A stretch of 61,117 nucleotides of DNA from Methylococcales bacterium (GTDB lineage: Bacteria > Pseudomonadota > Gammaproteobacteria > Methylococcales > Methylomonadaceae): positions 1-61,117 of the forward strand of contig JASMBU010000010.1 of assembly GCA_030753675.1 (NCBI GenBank), in the 5' to 3' direction. The translations under genes and the position numbers were made by a program. The notes below the pieces were generated by a model. That model did not search any database and was not told the DNA's origin. It saw nothing but the letters and a program-made list of their open reading frames with translations. The first letter of the stretch is position 1, and each line of letters begins with the position of its first letter. Of the stretch, positions 49,454-57,343 are shown one piece after another.

Positions 49454-50590
49454 CTAGGTTAACCACTGTGCGCGATAATACGCATAATCATAAGTTTTAA
49501 TTTTACGTGCTGTTGAATCATTAAAGGTATAAATATCAGGAAAATTATAGCCATTAAAACGATTTGACTTGATCATGCTATAAGCCCCAACCTGACAAAA
49601 TGTGAACCGATCACCCAGCGTTATGGGCTGATCAAAATGATATTCACCAAAAAGATCTCCCGCCAAACAAGTACACCCAGCCAAAATAGCACTGTACTCA
49701 CCGTCTGGCACCTCCTCGACTAACTGCGGTCTTCTTTGGTACTCAAAAACCTCAGGATTATGATTAACGGACGTATCCAAAACCGCTACGGTCTTCCCTT
49801 CCCGAACAAAACAATCAATCACAGTAGCCACTATAAACCCAGACGCCCCCACAACCCCATTACCCGGTTCCATAAAAACTTCCACTTGATAGTGTTTTTT
49901 AAGTCGGACAATCAGGTCAATCAAAGGCTCCATCTGCTGTTCAGAATCGAACAAATAACCACCGCCTAAATTGATCCACTTTAATGAGGCTAATGAATGA
50001 CTTAATTGCGCCTCAATACGTGCCACTGTCTCTTGCAATGGCTGAAAAGAATCACTACCGAACACGGTATGAAAATGAAGCCCTTCTATGCCTTGAGGTA
50101 ATTGCCCTGCCAGCTGCCCTAAGGGGACACCTAATTTTGAAAAGTTACGGCAGGGGTCATACCGATTATCCGCCACAAAAGAAAGTTCAGGATTCACTCT
50201 AAGTCCTGGCGAAACCGCCGTATTTAATAGCGGCCTAAATTGCCGATATTGCTCTAGTGAATTAAAACTAATCGCCGTTGACAACGTCGCTAACTCATCA
50301 AACTCATCAACTTTTAAACCCGGTGTTGTTAAATGCACCTCACTATCGCCTCGATCAACTTCTCGTGCTAACCGTAGCTCAAACAACGAACTCACTGAAA
50401 AACCATCAACAACGGATAAGGTTTGTTTCATAACGGCCGTTAACGGCAACGACTTAATTGAAAACAACACCTGGCATTGACTACGTTCTTTTAAGAGCTG
50501 TAAATAATGGAGCGTTTTCTTAATCTTGTCTTGATCAATTAAAAAGGCCGGTGTTGATTGTGGGATTTCTTTTATCGCATTTGCCTTCAC
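49454..50590 (-). CDS. PLP-dependent decarboxylase related to carboxynorspermidine decarboxylase (NspC-like)
   Basis: A 378-residue fold-III PLP enzyme of the alanine racemase-like decarboxylase group, closest in layout to NspC, which removes carbon dioxide from carboxynorspermidine or carboxyspermidine. Seen: the likely PLP lysine K46 (VLFSIKSLPL), RVNPELSFV with DPCRNFSKLGVPL, the glycine loop WINLGGGYLFD, MEPGNGVVG, and the second active-site block AGCTCLAGDLFGEYHF. Where Vibrio NspC has HMNCEN, this protein has HTVFGSDSF, so the substrate may differ. The usual partner dehydrogenase is absent nearby. The start is GTG at 50590 (TAGTG overlap with the upstream gene). Confidence 0.8.
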   Translation of the reverse strand: MKANAIKEIPQSTPAFLIDQDKIKKTLHYLQLLKERSQCQVLFSIKSLPLTAVMKQTLSVVDGFSVSSLFELRLAREVDRGDSEVHLTTPGLKVDEFDELATLSTAISFNSLEQYRQFRPLLNTAVSPGLRVNPELSFVADNRYDPCRNFSKLGVPLGQLAGQLPQGIEGLHFHTVFGSDSFQPLQETVARIEAQLSHSLASLKWINLGGGYLFDSEQQMEPLIDLIVRLKKHYQVEVFMEPGNGVVGASGFIVATVIDCFVREGKTVAVLDTSVNHNPEVFEYQRRPQLVEEVPDGEYSAILAGCTCLAGDLFGEYHFDQPITLGDRFTFCQVGAYSMIKSNRFNGYNFPDIYTFNDSTARKIKTYDYAYYRAQWLT

Positions 50591-51204
50591 TAAAACTCTT
50601 GCTCCCGGTGATAAATCGCTGACTGTGTAAAAACAAAATCCATTGCAACATCTGTTTCCCCCATCGGAATATTATCGAAGAGCTGCGACTCATAACAAAT
50701 CCCTTGTGTCTGTGTCGCGGCAGAAACTTGCTGCAAAAAATTATCATAATAACCTTGGCCATTACCCAACCGCCCGCCCCGGCGATCAAAACCCACACCC
50801 GGTACGATGATGAGATCCAACTCTTCAATAGCGACTTGTTTTCCAGACTCATGCCAGCGACTTTCAGGCGGCTCTAAAATACCCCAGCATCCACGCACTA
50901 ATTCAGACAAATCATCCAACAACCATAAACCTAACTGATTTTTCCCACCGCTATCTTGAGTACAAAAAGGAATAACAATACGTCGATCTTGGCCAAACTC
51001 TTGTTTTATGATGGTTTGCGTTCTAACTTCCGAACGACAATCCACATACCACATCACTGTTTTGGCACATTGATAACTGGCCTGCTCAACAACCTTCTGA
51101 GCAATCACTTGACTCAAATAATCTTTATCACGTTGTTGGTTACGCTTCTCATAAGCTTCTAAGCGAAGCGCATTTTTAGTCACCCGAGTAGCCTCATCAC
51201 TCAA
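50590..51204 (-). CDS. ygfA: 5-formyltetrahydrofolate cyclo-ligase
   Basis: This enzyme (MTHFS family) uses ATP to convert 5-formyl-THF to 5,10-methenyl-THF, returning a storage folate to one-carbon metabolism. The 204-residue protein ends its catalytic region with the signature LDLIIVPGVGFDRRGGRLGNGQGYYDNFL. Start choice is uncertain: TTG at 51204 gives the full frame, but GTG seven codons later (51183) has GAGG about eight bases upstream. It lies 24 bases after copA and overlaps the NspC-like gene by one base. Confidence 0.9.
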   Translation of the reverse strand: MSDEATRVTKNALRLEAYEKRNQQRDKDYLSQVIAQKVVEQASYQCAKTVMWYVDCRSEVRTQTIIKQEFGQDRRIVIPFCTQDSGGKNQLGLWLLDDLSELVRGCWGILEPPESRWHESGKQVAIEELDLIIVPGVGFDRRGGRLGNGQGYYDNFLQQVSAATQTQGICYESQLFDNIPMGETDVAMDFVFTQSAIYHREQEF

Positions 51205-51228
51205 ACATTAAACACGAACCGAAGAGAA

Positions 51229-53469
51229 TTAATCATTGTTTTGGACGGTTAGATTGACCCACCGCAACCGATTTGCATTAGCCACTACCGTTAAGGATGA
51301 CAATGCCATTGCCGCACTGGCAATGACAGGGCTTAATAAAAAACCAAACACCGGGTAAAGTAGCCCCGCAGCGATTGGAATACTTAACGCATTATAAATA
51401 AAAGCGCCCCATAGATTTTGTTTGATATTCATTAAGGCCGCCTTCGATAACGTAATCGCCTGATTCATTTTAAGCAAGGAACCCTGCAAAATAATAAAAT
51501 CTGCACTTTCAATTGCGATATCAGCTCCAGACCCTACTGCAACACCGACATTTGCCTGCGTCAAGGCAGGTGCGTCATTAACCCCATCCCCCACCATTGC
51601 AACCACCTCTCCTCCTGCTTGTAATTCTTCTATAATAGCCAACTTATCTCCGGGCAAACACTGTGCCCGAAAATCATCGATCGCCACTTTATCAGCAATT
51701 GCCCTTGCAGTATTGTCATGATCGCCGGTTAACATCATTACCCGTATCCCCAAAGCCTGTAATTGCTGTATTGCTGCAGCTGAATCTACTTTAACCGGAT
51801 CAGAAACGCCTAAAATACCGACAATTTCAGCATTTACGGCCAAAATCATGACAGTATGACCTTCAGCATAACTCTGCTGTAACACCTCCTTAGAGGTATC
51901 CATATTAAGACCTAAGTCCTCAATCAATGATTGATTACCCAATACCGCCTGTTGGCCGTCAATTAAACCGGTTACACCCAGTCCTGGACGCATTTGAAAA
52001 CCCGTTACGGCTAAAGGCGCCAAGTTCTTGTCTTTCGCTGCCAGCAATACGGACGTTGCCAAAACATGTTCAGAGCCAACTTCTAAGCTGGCGGCCCATT
52101 GCAAAACTTGCTCTGTACTAAAATGGTTCAAGGCTTTAACAGCAACGACTTCAGGCTTACCTTCTGTGATCGTTCCAGTCTTATCAAATATTACACAAGA
52201 CACTTGCCCCACAGTCTGCAATACCTCACCGTTTCTAATCAATATACCTGCCTGCGCGGCTCGCCCAACAGCAACCATGACAGAAATCGGTGTTGCCAAC
52301 CCTAGTGCACAGGGACAAGCAATAACTAAAACGGTCATTGCTGTGACAAAAGCATACCCTAACGCCGGTTGTGGACCGAAATAAAACCACACGCCAAAAA
52401 CCCCCATAGCAATCACAACCACCACAGGAACAAAAATAGCTGCAACTTTATCGGCTAATCGAGCTATCGCTGGCTTAGCGCTTTGTGCTTGTAATACTGT
52501 CTCAACCACTTGAGCCAATAAGGTTTCTTTACCAACACGGTCTGCCTGGTACAAAAAACTACCTTGTATATTTAACGTCCCTGCTTTAACTGTTGCACCC
52601 ACATTCTTTTCAATTGGAATCGCCTCACCGGTTAACATCGACTCATCAACAATACCAAATCCAGACATCACGCTACCATCTACAGCAAGCTTTTCACCGG
52701 GCCGAACCCTAACCAAATCACCCACCAACACATCAGCAATCGCCACATCCAGTTCCAGACCATCGCGCACAAGTCGCGCCGTTTTAGGCTGCAAGTTAAT
52801 TAATTGCCGTATCGCACTTGAAGTCTTTCCACGTGCCCGTATTTCAATCGCTGACCCTAAATTTAAAAAAATCAAAATAAATAAGGCGGCCTCAAAATAA
52901 GCATGTTGTCCCAAATGAGGGAGTTTATCCCCCAAGATTAAAACAGCAACAGAATATAACCAAGAAGAGCCTGTCCCTAAGGCTACCAAAGTATCCATAT
53001 TGGCTTGACGATGCTGCCATGAGCGATAAGCGCCTAAATAAAAATGTTTCCCCGAATAAATCAAACAAGCTAAGGTCATCAAAGCAATTAATAACCAAAA
53101 AAATCGCCCTGACCACGAAACCATATCAGGCAAACCATTAACCTGATCATAAAGCATCAACGGCAGTGCAAAAATAGCCGGCATTACCGCCTTATCTACT
53201 AATTTCCGATAGTCATGTTGCTCTTGTTCTGCTCTATTATCTAGCGGGTCATTATCAACGATTAACACGGCCTCATAACCTGCCTCAACAATCACCGTGA
53301 TTATCTCTTCGGGGCTGACGAAACCCTGAACAGTTGCAACATGTTCAGCATAATTAACCGTGGCAGCAACGATACCTTCTGACGTTTGTAATGCATTTTC
53401 AATACTATTCACGCAACCTGCGCACCGTAGCCCTTGAATGGAAAACCGAAAAACTTGATCCTTTTTCAA
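51229..53469 (-). CDS. copA: Copper-exporting P1B-type ATPase CopA
   Basis: CopA pumps Cu(I) out of the cytoplasm. The 746-residue protein has one N-terminal heavy-metal-associated domain with CxxC at C16 and C19 ([11 protein letters not shown]), eight membrane segments, and the intramembrane copper motif [11 protein letters not shown]. The phosphorylation site is [12 protein letters not shown] and the hinge is [12 protein letters not shown]. The start is TTG at 53469, overlapping the copZ stop as TTGA, with AGGGGG about seven bases upstream; no ATG fits. It could also supply copper for oxidase assembly (the FixI-like role), but the motifs favour general export. Confidence 0.94.
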   Translation of the reverse strand: MKKDQVFRFSIQGLRCAGCVNSIENALQTSEGIVAATVNYAEHVATVQGFVSPEEIITVIVEAGYEAVLIVDNDPLDNRAEQEQHDYRKLVDKAVMPAIFALPLMLYDQVNGLPDMVSWSGRFFWLLIALMTLACLIYSGKHFYLGAYRSWQHRQANMDTLVALGTGSSWLYSVAVLILGDKLPHLGQHAYFEAALFILIFLNLGSAIEIRARGKTSSAIRQLINLQPKTARLVRDGLELDVAIADVLVGDLVRVRPGEKLAVDGSVMSGFGIVDESMLTGEAIPIEKNVGATVKAGTLNIQGSFLYQADRVGKETLLAQVVETVLQAQSAKPAIARLADKVAAIFVPVVVVIAMGVFGVWFYFGPQPALGYAFVTAMTVLVIACPCALGLATPISVMVAVGRAAQAGILIRNGEVLQTVGQVSCVIFDKTGTITEGKPEVVAVKALNHFSTEQVLQWAASLEVGSEHVLATSVLLAAKDKNLAPLAVTGFQMRPGLGVTGLIDGQQAVLGNQSLIEDLGLNMDTSKEVLQQSYAEGHTVMILAVNAEIVGILGVSDPVKVDSAAAIQQLQALGIRVMMLTGDHDNTARAIADKVAIDDFRAQCLPGDKLAIIEELQAGGEVVAMVGDGVNDAPALTQANVGVAVGSGADIAIESADFIILQGSLLKMNQAITLSKAALMNIKQNLWGAFIYNALSIPIAAGLLYPVFGFLLSPVIASAAMALSSLTVVANANRLRWVNLTVQNND

Positions 53470-53693
53470 CGACTACCCCCTACTAAACTTGATGGATAAT
53501 TCAATCCAGCTAAACAACTATGAAACTGTTCCAGTTGCACCTTACTGTCATCGTATTTAATTTCCACAGAATCTGTTTGATAGGATGCGTTAACACTCAC
53601 AACGCCAACCAATTCGGCCAATTGGTCTTCCACAGCCTTTTCACAGCCGCCACATTTCATACCGGTTACCTTTAAAACTATTAATTCAATCAC
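53466..53693 (-). CDS. copZ: CopZ-like copper chaperone (heavy-metal-associated domain protein)
   Basis: A 75-residue stand-alone HMA domain with the metal motif [15 protein letters not shown] (C14 and C17) near the N-terminus. It is expected to bind Cu(I) and hand it to the CopA N-domain; the tight TTGA overlap with copA supports this. The GTG start at 53693 has AAGGTG six to seven bases upstream. I found no CueR-type dyad in the 135-base divergent region before it, so the inducer and regulator are unknown. Confidence 0.88.
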   Translation of the reverse strand: MIELIVLKVTGMKCGGCEKAVEDQLAELVGVVSVNASYQTDSVEIKYDDSKVQLEQFHSCLAGLNYPSSLVGGSR

Positions 53694-53828
53694 TTACTCA
53701 CCTTCTCATTGAATGATCTATAGCAAAAACTGCCGATTACTTATCGCAAGCATTGTACATCCTTGGCAAAAGAGTAAACTATATTTCCCAATATCCTCTT
53801 CTTAACATAAATATTACGCCATCAGATT

Positions 53829-54269
53829 ATGCACCGCACAAACTTTCTCAAAGTAATCTGGACTATTTTATTGCTAGTTGGTTTATTTACGCCCTGCGCT
53901 GGCGCTGAATATAAAGAACTCAACCCTACTGAATTAATGAATGTTAACACCTCAACAACACTTATTGTTGATATCCGAAGACCAGACGAATGGTCTAAAG
54001 AGGGTATTATTGCCCATAGCCATCGCCTTACTTTTTTTGACGCTAAAGCTCATTTCGACCTACCCAACTGGCTTTCTAAACTAACACAACTCAGAAAAAC
54101 AAAAGACACGGCAATTATTTTAGTCTGTGCCAGTGGCAATCGCTCTAAAATCGTCGCCGAATTATTGAGTACTAAACTAAATATGAATAAAATAAGTCAC
54201 CTTAAAGGTGGCATAAAAGGCTGGAAACAACAAGGCCACCTAACAACTACCCCTGACTCAACACTCTAA
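53829..54269 (+). CDS. Exported rhodanese-domain protein
   Basis: A 146-residue protein with a signal peptide (about residues 1-26, IWTILLLVGLFTPCAGA) and one rhodanese domain. The catalytic loop is CASGNRS near residue 102, preceded by VDIRRPDEWSKEGIIAHSH and followed by HLKGGIKGWKQQGH. Rhodaneses move sulfane sulfur between thiols; in the periplasm the role might be sulfur or thiol handling, but no partner is visible. ATG start at 53829. hflD follows after 15 bases on the same strand. Confidence 0.9.
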   Translation: MHRTNFLKVIWTILLLVGLFTPCAGAEYKELNPTELMNVNTSTTLIVDIRRPDEWSKEGIIAHSHRLTFFDAKAHFDLPNWLSKLTQLRKTKDTAIILVCASGNRSKIVAELLSTKLNMNKISHLKGGIKGWKQQGHLTTTPDSTL

Positions 54270-54284
54270 CCCTTAAACTTAATT

Positions 54285-54917
54285 ATGCCTCTTAATTCAC
54301 TCAGAAACCAAGTTATCGCTTTAGCTGGCCTTACTCAGGCTATTCACCAAGTCAAAAAAATTGCTACGACTGGTATGGTCGAGCAAACCCCCTTAGAAAG
54401 AAGCATTGCCAGCATATTGAAAATAGATGCTGAAAATGTTGAAGATATCTACGGTGGGTTATCCGGTATTTCTTCCGGTCTTAATCAACTACAACGTCAA
54501 CTAACAGGCGCTGAACCACCCGATTCGGATCAAGGTCGTTATGCCGCAACCCTTATTTTCCTTGAAAAACAACTTAGCAACAATAATCCGATGCTATCTG
54601 AAATTCGTACTGGGATTGAACTTGCACAAACGCAAGCAGATGAACTTGGCGTAACACATAGCCGCGTTTTAACCGACCTAGGCGACCTTTATCACAACAC
54701 CGTGAGTACACTTAAGCCTCGCATCATGGTCAATGGCGAACAAAACCACCTCTCCAACTTAGAAAATATCCATAAAATAAGAAGCCTTTTATTAGCAGGC
54801 ATTCGCTCTGCCTTATTATGGCGCCAATGTGGTGGCCGCCGTTGGAAATTCCTTCTATACCGAGGAAAAACACAAAATGAAGTGGGTGTTCTTCTCAATG
54901 AACTTCGCGATAAATAA
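54285..54917 (+). CDS. hflD: High frequency lysogenization protein HflD homologue
   Basis: A 210-residue HflD (YcfC) family protein. It is largely helical, with the family N-terminus (QVIALAGLTQAIHQVKKIA) and the conserved C-terminal block LLLAGIRSALLWRQCGGRRWKFLLYR. E. coli HflD is a peripheral membrane protein that affects lambda CII stability; its housekeeping role is unclear. It is normally encoded between mnmA and purB, but here it lies between a rhodanese gene and mutM. ATG start at 54285. Confidence 0.85.
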   Translation: MPLNSLRNQVIALAGLTQAIHQVKKIATTGMVEQTPLERSIASILKIDAENVEDIYGGLSGISSGLNQLQRQLTGAEPPDSDQGRYAATLIFLEKQLSNNNPMLSEIRTGIELAQTQADELGVTHSRVLTDLGDLYHNTVSTLKPRIMVNGEQNHLSNLENIHKIRSLLLAGIRSALLWRQCGGRRWKFLLYRGKTQNEVGVLLNELRDK

Positions 54918-54929
54918 TAACTTATCCAC

Positions 54930-55745
54930 ATGCCTGAATTACCGGAAGTTGAAACAACTCGACGGGGTATTGAACCGTATCTCACCGGTGTTGAAGTTAC
55001 CCATATTACCATTCGCCAAAAACAATTGCGTTGGCCTATCAGCGATGAATTGTCTACCGCCTTTAAAAACCAAACGATTCAATCGGTTCAAAGAAAAGCA
55101 AAATATCTACTATTGAACAGTCAAGCAGGTACAACAATAATCCACTTAGGCATGTCGGGTAACTTACAAATAGTTCCACCCGAGACCCCGGTAAAAAAGC
55201 ACGACCATGTCGACTTCCACCTAGCCAATAATTTTCACCTACGCTTCAATGACCCGCGCCGATTTGGTTGCATTTTATGGACCAATCAAGCGCCTGAAAA
55301 ACATAAATTACTCTGCAAACTCGGTCCTGAACCCTTCTCTGAAGACTTTAACGGTCAGCATCTCTATTCATTGTCAAGAAATTCAAAACGCTCCATCAAA
55401 AACTTTATTATGGATCATCATGTTGTCGTGGGTGTCGGCAACATTTATGCTAATGAAGCCCTTTTCGCCGCTGGAATACACCCCACACGGCACGCTGGAC
55501 GCATATCCTTGGCACGTTATCAAGCACTCAATGAGGCCATTAGAACCATCCTAGCGCGCGCTATTGAACAAGGTGGAACAACCTTAAAAGATTTTGTTGG
55601 TAGCAGTGGGCAAGCCGGTTATTTCAAACAGGAACTTAATGTTTATGGTCGCAACAATCAACCTTGCATTCAGTGCGGTCAACCCTTAACCTTGATCAGA
55701 CAGAATAACCGAGCGTCTGTTTTCTGTACCCGTTGCCAACACTAA
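54930..55745 (+). CDS. mutM: Formamidopyrimidine-DNA glycosylase MutM (Fpg)
   Basis: MutM removes 8-oxoguanine and formamidopyrimidines from DNA and nicks the abasic site. The 271-residue protein starts PELPEVETTRRGIEPYL after the initiator Met, giving the catalytic Pro2 and Glu3. It has the catalytic lysine region around KAKYLLL, the helix-two-turn-helix with GVGNIYANEALF, and a C-terminal zinc finger with four cysteines (CIQCGQ and FCTRCQ). ATG at 54930 overlaps the last base of a DnaA-box-like TTATCCACA. It converges with ftsX. Confidence 0.97.
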   Translation: MPELPEVETTRRGIEPYLTGVEVTHITIRQKQLRWPISDELSTAFKNQTIQSVQRKAKYLLLNSQAGTTIIHLGMSGNLQIVPPETPVKKHDHVDFHLANNFHLRFNDPRRFGCILWTNQAPEKHKLLCKLGPEPFSEDFNGQHLYSLSRNSKRSIKNFIMDHHVVVGVGNIYANEALFAAGIHPTRHAGRISLARYQALNEAIRTILARAIEQGGTTLKDFVGSSGQAGYFKQELNVYGRNNQPCIQCGQPLTLIRQNNRASVFCTRCQH

Positions 55746-55763
55746 ACAAATCTGTCACCCCCT

Positions 55764-56663
55764 TTATTCCGGTGTCAATCGACTTAATTGCGACACTAAA
55801 ACCCCCCAAGAACCGAGCACCCCTAACACTGCTGAAACAACCAGAAGGATAACGGAATCCAAGACACTCAAAAAAACCACCTCTTGATAGCCTAAATAAA
55901 GTGTCATCAATTGCTCCATAGGGGACTGCAATAGTGCCATTAATCCTGTAATCATTAGCCATGCTAATAACCCGGCTAATAATCCATACCAAAAACCACT
56001 ATAAAGAAAAGGCCGCGCAATAAACCCATTCGTGGCACCGACTAATTTAGCAATCACAACTTCCTCTTGTCGATTCTGTAATTCCAGACGAATCGTATTT
56101 CCGGTAATAAAAATTACCGCAAAAGCTAAGATACTTGCTAACACTAAAACGCCACGCTCAGCCAAAACAATAATCGCTTTCAAGCGCTGCACCCATTGCA
56201 TATCAATTTTAGCGACGGCCACCTCCGGCAAGGCTTTAAGTTCGTCTAATAACTGCTGTAACTGTTGTGGTGTGGTTAAATTTAACCGTGGAAAAACCTG
56301 GATAACCATGGGCAATGGGTTACGACTCAGCGCCTTTAAAGCATCACCAAAACCACTAAACTGTTCAAAGTCCTTCAACCCTTCTGTTTTGGTAATTAAC
56401 CGCGTGCTTTGTATGCTTCGATGCTTTTCCAGCCGTGTTAATAACCAGCGACCATCCTGATCAGAAACCTGTTGCCCTAAAAACAGGGTGATTTGATTGG
56501 AGGTTTCAAGATGTCCTGTTAAATGCGTGATGTTCTTCACAGCCAAATAAAATGCGCCTGACAGGGCGATCGAAATGGATAAAACAGCAATGGTTAGAAG
56601 CGATGAAAAAGGCGTTCTGAGCTGCTGCCCCAAACTGAACAATAGCGCTTGTAAATGAACCAT
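55764..56663 (-). CDS. ftsX: Cell division protein FtsX
   Basis: FtsX is the membrane subunit of the FtsEX complex that controls periplasmic amidase activation at the division septum. The 299-residue protein has a first membrane helix near residues 20-42, a periplasmic loop, and three helices after about residue 165. I prefer ATG 56663 (MVHLQALLFSLGQQLRTPF), which has AAAGG seven bases upstream, to another ATG five codons earlier without a site. It follows ftsE after about 23 bases; the ftsY-ftsE-ftsX order is standard. Confidence 0.93.
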   Translation of the reverse strand: MVHLQALLFSLGQQLRTPFSSLLTIAVLSISIALSGAFYLAVKNITHLTGHLETSNQITLFLGQQVSDQDGRWLLTRLEKHRSIQSTRLITKTEGLKDFEQFSGFGDALKALSRNPLPMVIQVFPRLNLTTPQQLQQLLDELKALPEVAVAKIDMQWVQRLKAIIVLAERGVLVLASILAFAVIFITGNTIRLELQNRQEEVVIAKLVGATNGFIARPFLYSGFWYGLLAGLLAWLMITGLMALLQSPMEQLMTLYLGYQEVVFLSVLDSVILLVVSAVLGVLGSWGVLVSQLSRLTPE

Positions 56664-56686
56664 AAAAAAACCTTTCATAGCACTAC

Positions 56687-57343
56687 TTAATCACTGACCA
56701 AACAACCTTGTTCGAGAGTTAATTGTCGACAACCCGAGTCTATAACTTGTGATAAATCATGGGTCGCAATAAGAACAGTAACTCCGACCTGCTTAAATTG
56801 CTTAAACAAACGCATGATTTCTGTGGCTAATGCAGGGTCCAGGTTACCGGTCGGTTCATCCGCTAGAATCACACTCGGTTTATTAACAACTGCACGTGCA
56901 ATACCTACCCGCTGCTGCTCACCGCCTGATAACGACAACGGATAGCTTTTCTCTTTACCAGCTAAACCGACTTTATCAAGAACGGCTCTGACTCGCCGTT
57001 TAATTTCTTGATGACTATATCCTGCTATCAATAAGGGTAATGCAATATTATCCGCCACAGTACGGTCATTTAATAATTTATAATCTTGAAAAATTAAACC
57101 CATTTTACGACGCATAAAAGGAACTTCTCGTTCCAAAATACGGTTTAAATTTTGACCCTCAAGAAACACCTGCCCCCGTGATACGCTTTCAACCAGTGCT
57201 ATTAATTTTAGCAATGTACTCTTGCCCGCACCTGAAGGACCGGTTAAAAAAACCATCTCCCCTTTAGTAATCGTAAAACTAACATCAACCAGCACATCAC
57301 CCACTTCAGAGTAGCGTTTACTTACTTGATCAAACTTGATCAT
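56687..57343 (-). CDS. ftsE: Cell division ATP-binding protein FtsE
   Basis: FtsE is the ABC-type ATPase partner of FtsX. The 218-residue protein has Walker A (FLTGPSGAGKSTLLKLI), the Q-loop (GLIFQDYKLLNDRTV), the signature LSGGEQQRVGIARAV, Walker B (VILADEPTGNLD) and the switch histidine (LIATHDLSQVID). The ATG at 57343 follows directly after the TAG stop of the ctaA-ftsY fusion with no spacer, so translation is likely coupled to the fusion. Confidence 0.96.
   Translation of the reverse strand: MIKFDQVSKRYSEVGDVLVDVSFTITKGEMVFLTGPSGAGKSTLLKLIALVESVSRGQVFLEGQNLNRILEREVPFMRRKMGLIFQDYKLLNDRTVADNIALPLLIAGYSHQEIKRRVRAVLDKVGLAGKEKSYPLSLSGGEQQRVGIARAVVNKPSVILADEPTGNLDPALATEIMRLFKQFKQVGVTVLIATHDLSQVIDSGCRQLTLEQGCLVSD

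Noticed and set aside
54922-54930. TTATCCACA (perfect DnaA box) overlapping the mutM start codon
   Set aside because: About half a match is expected by chance in a window of this size, it is a single box, and there is no reason to link mutM to DnaA.
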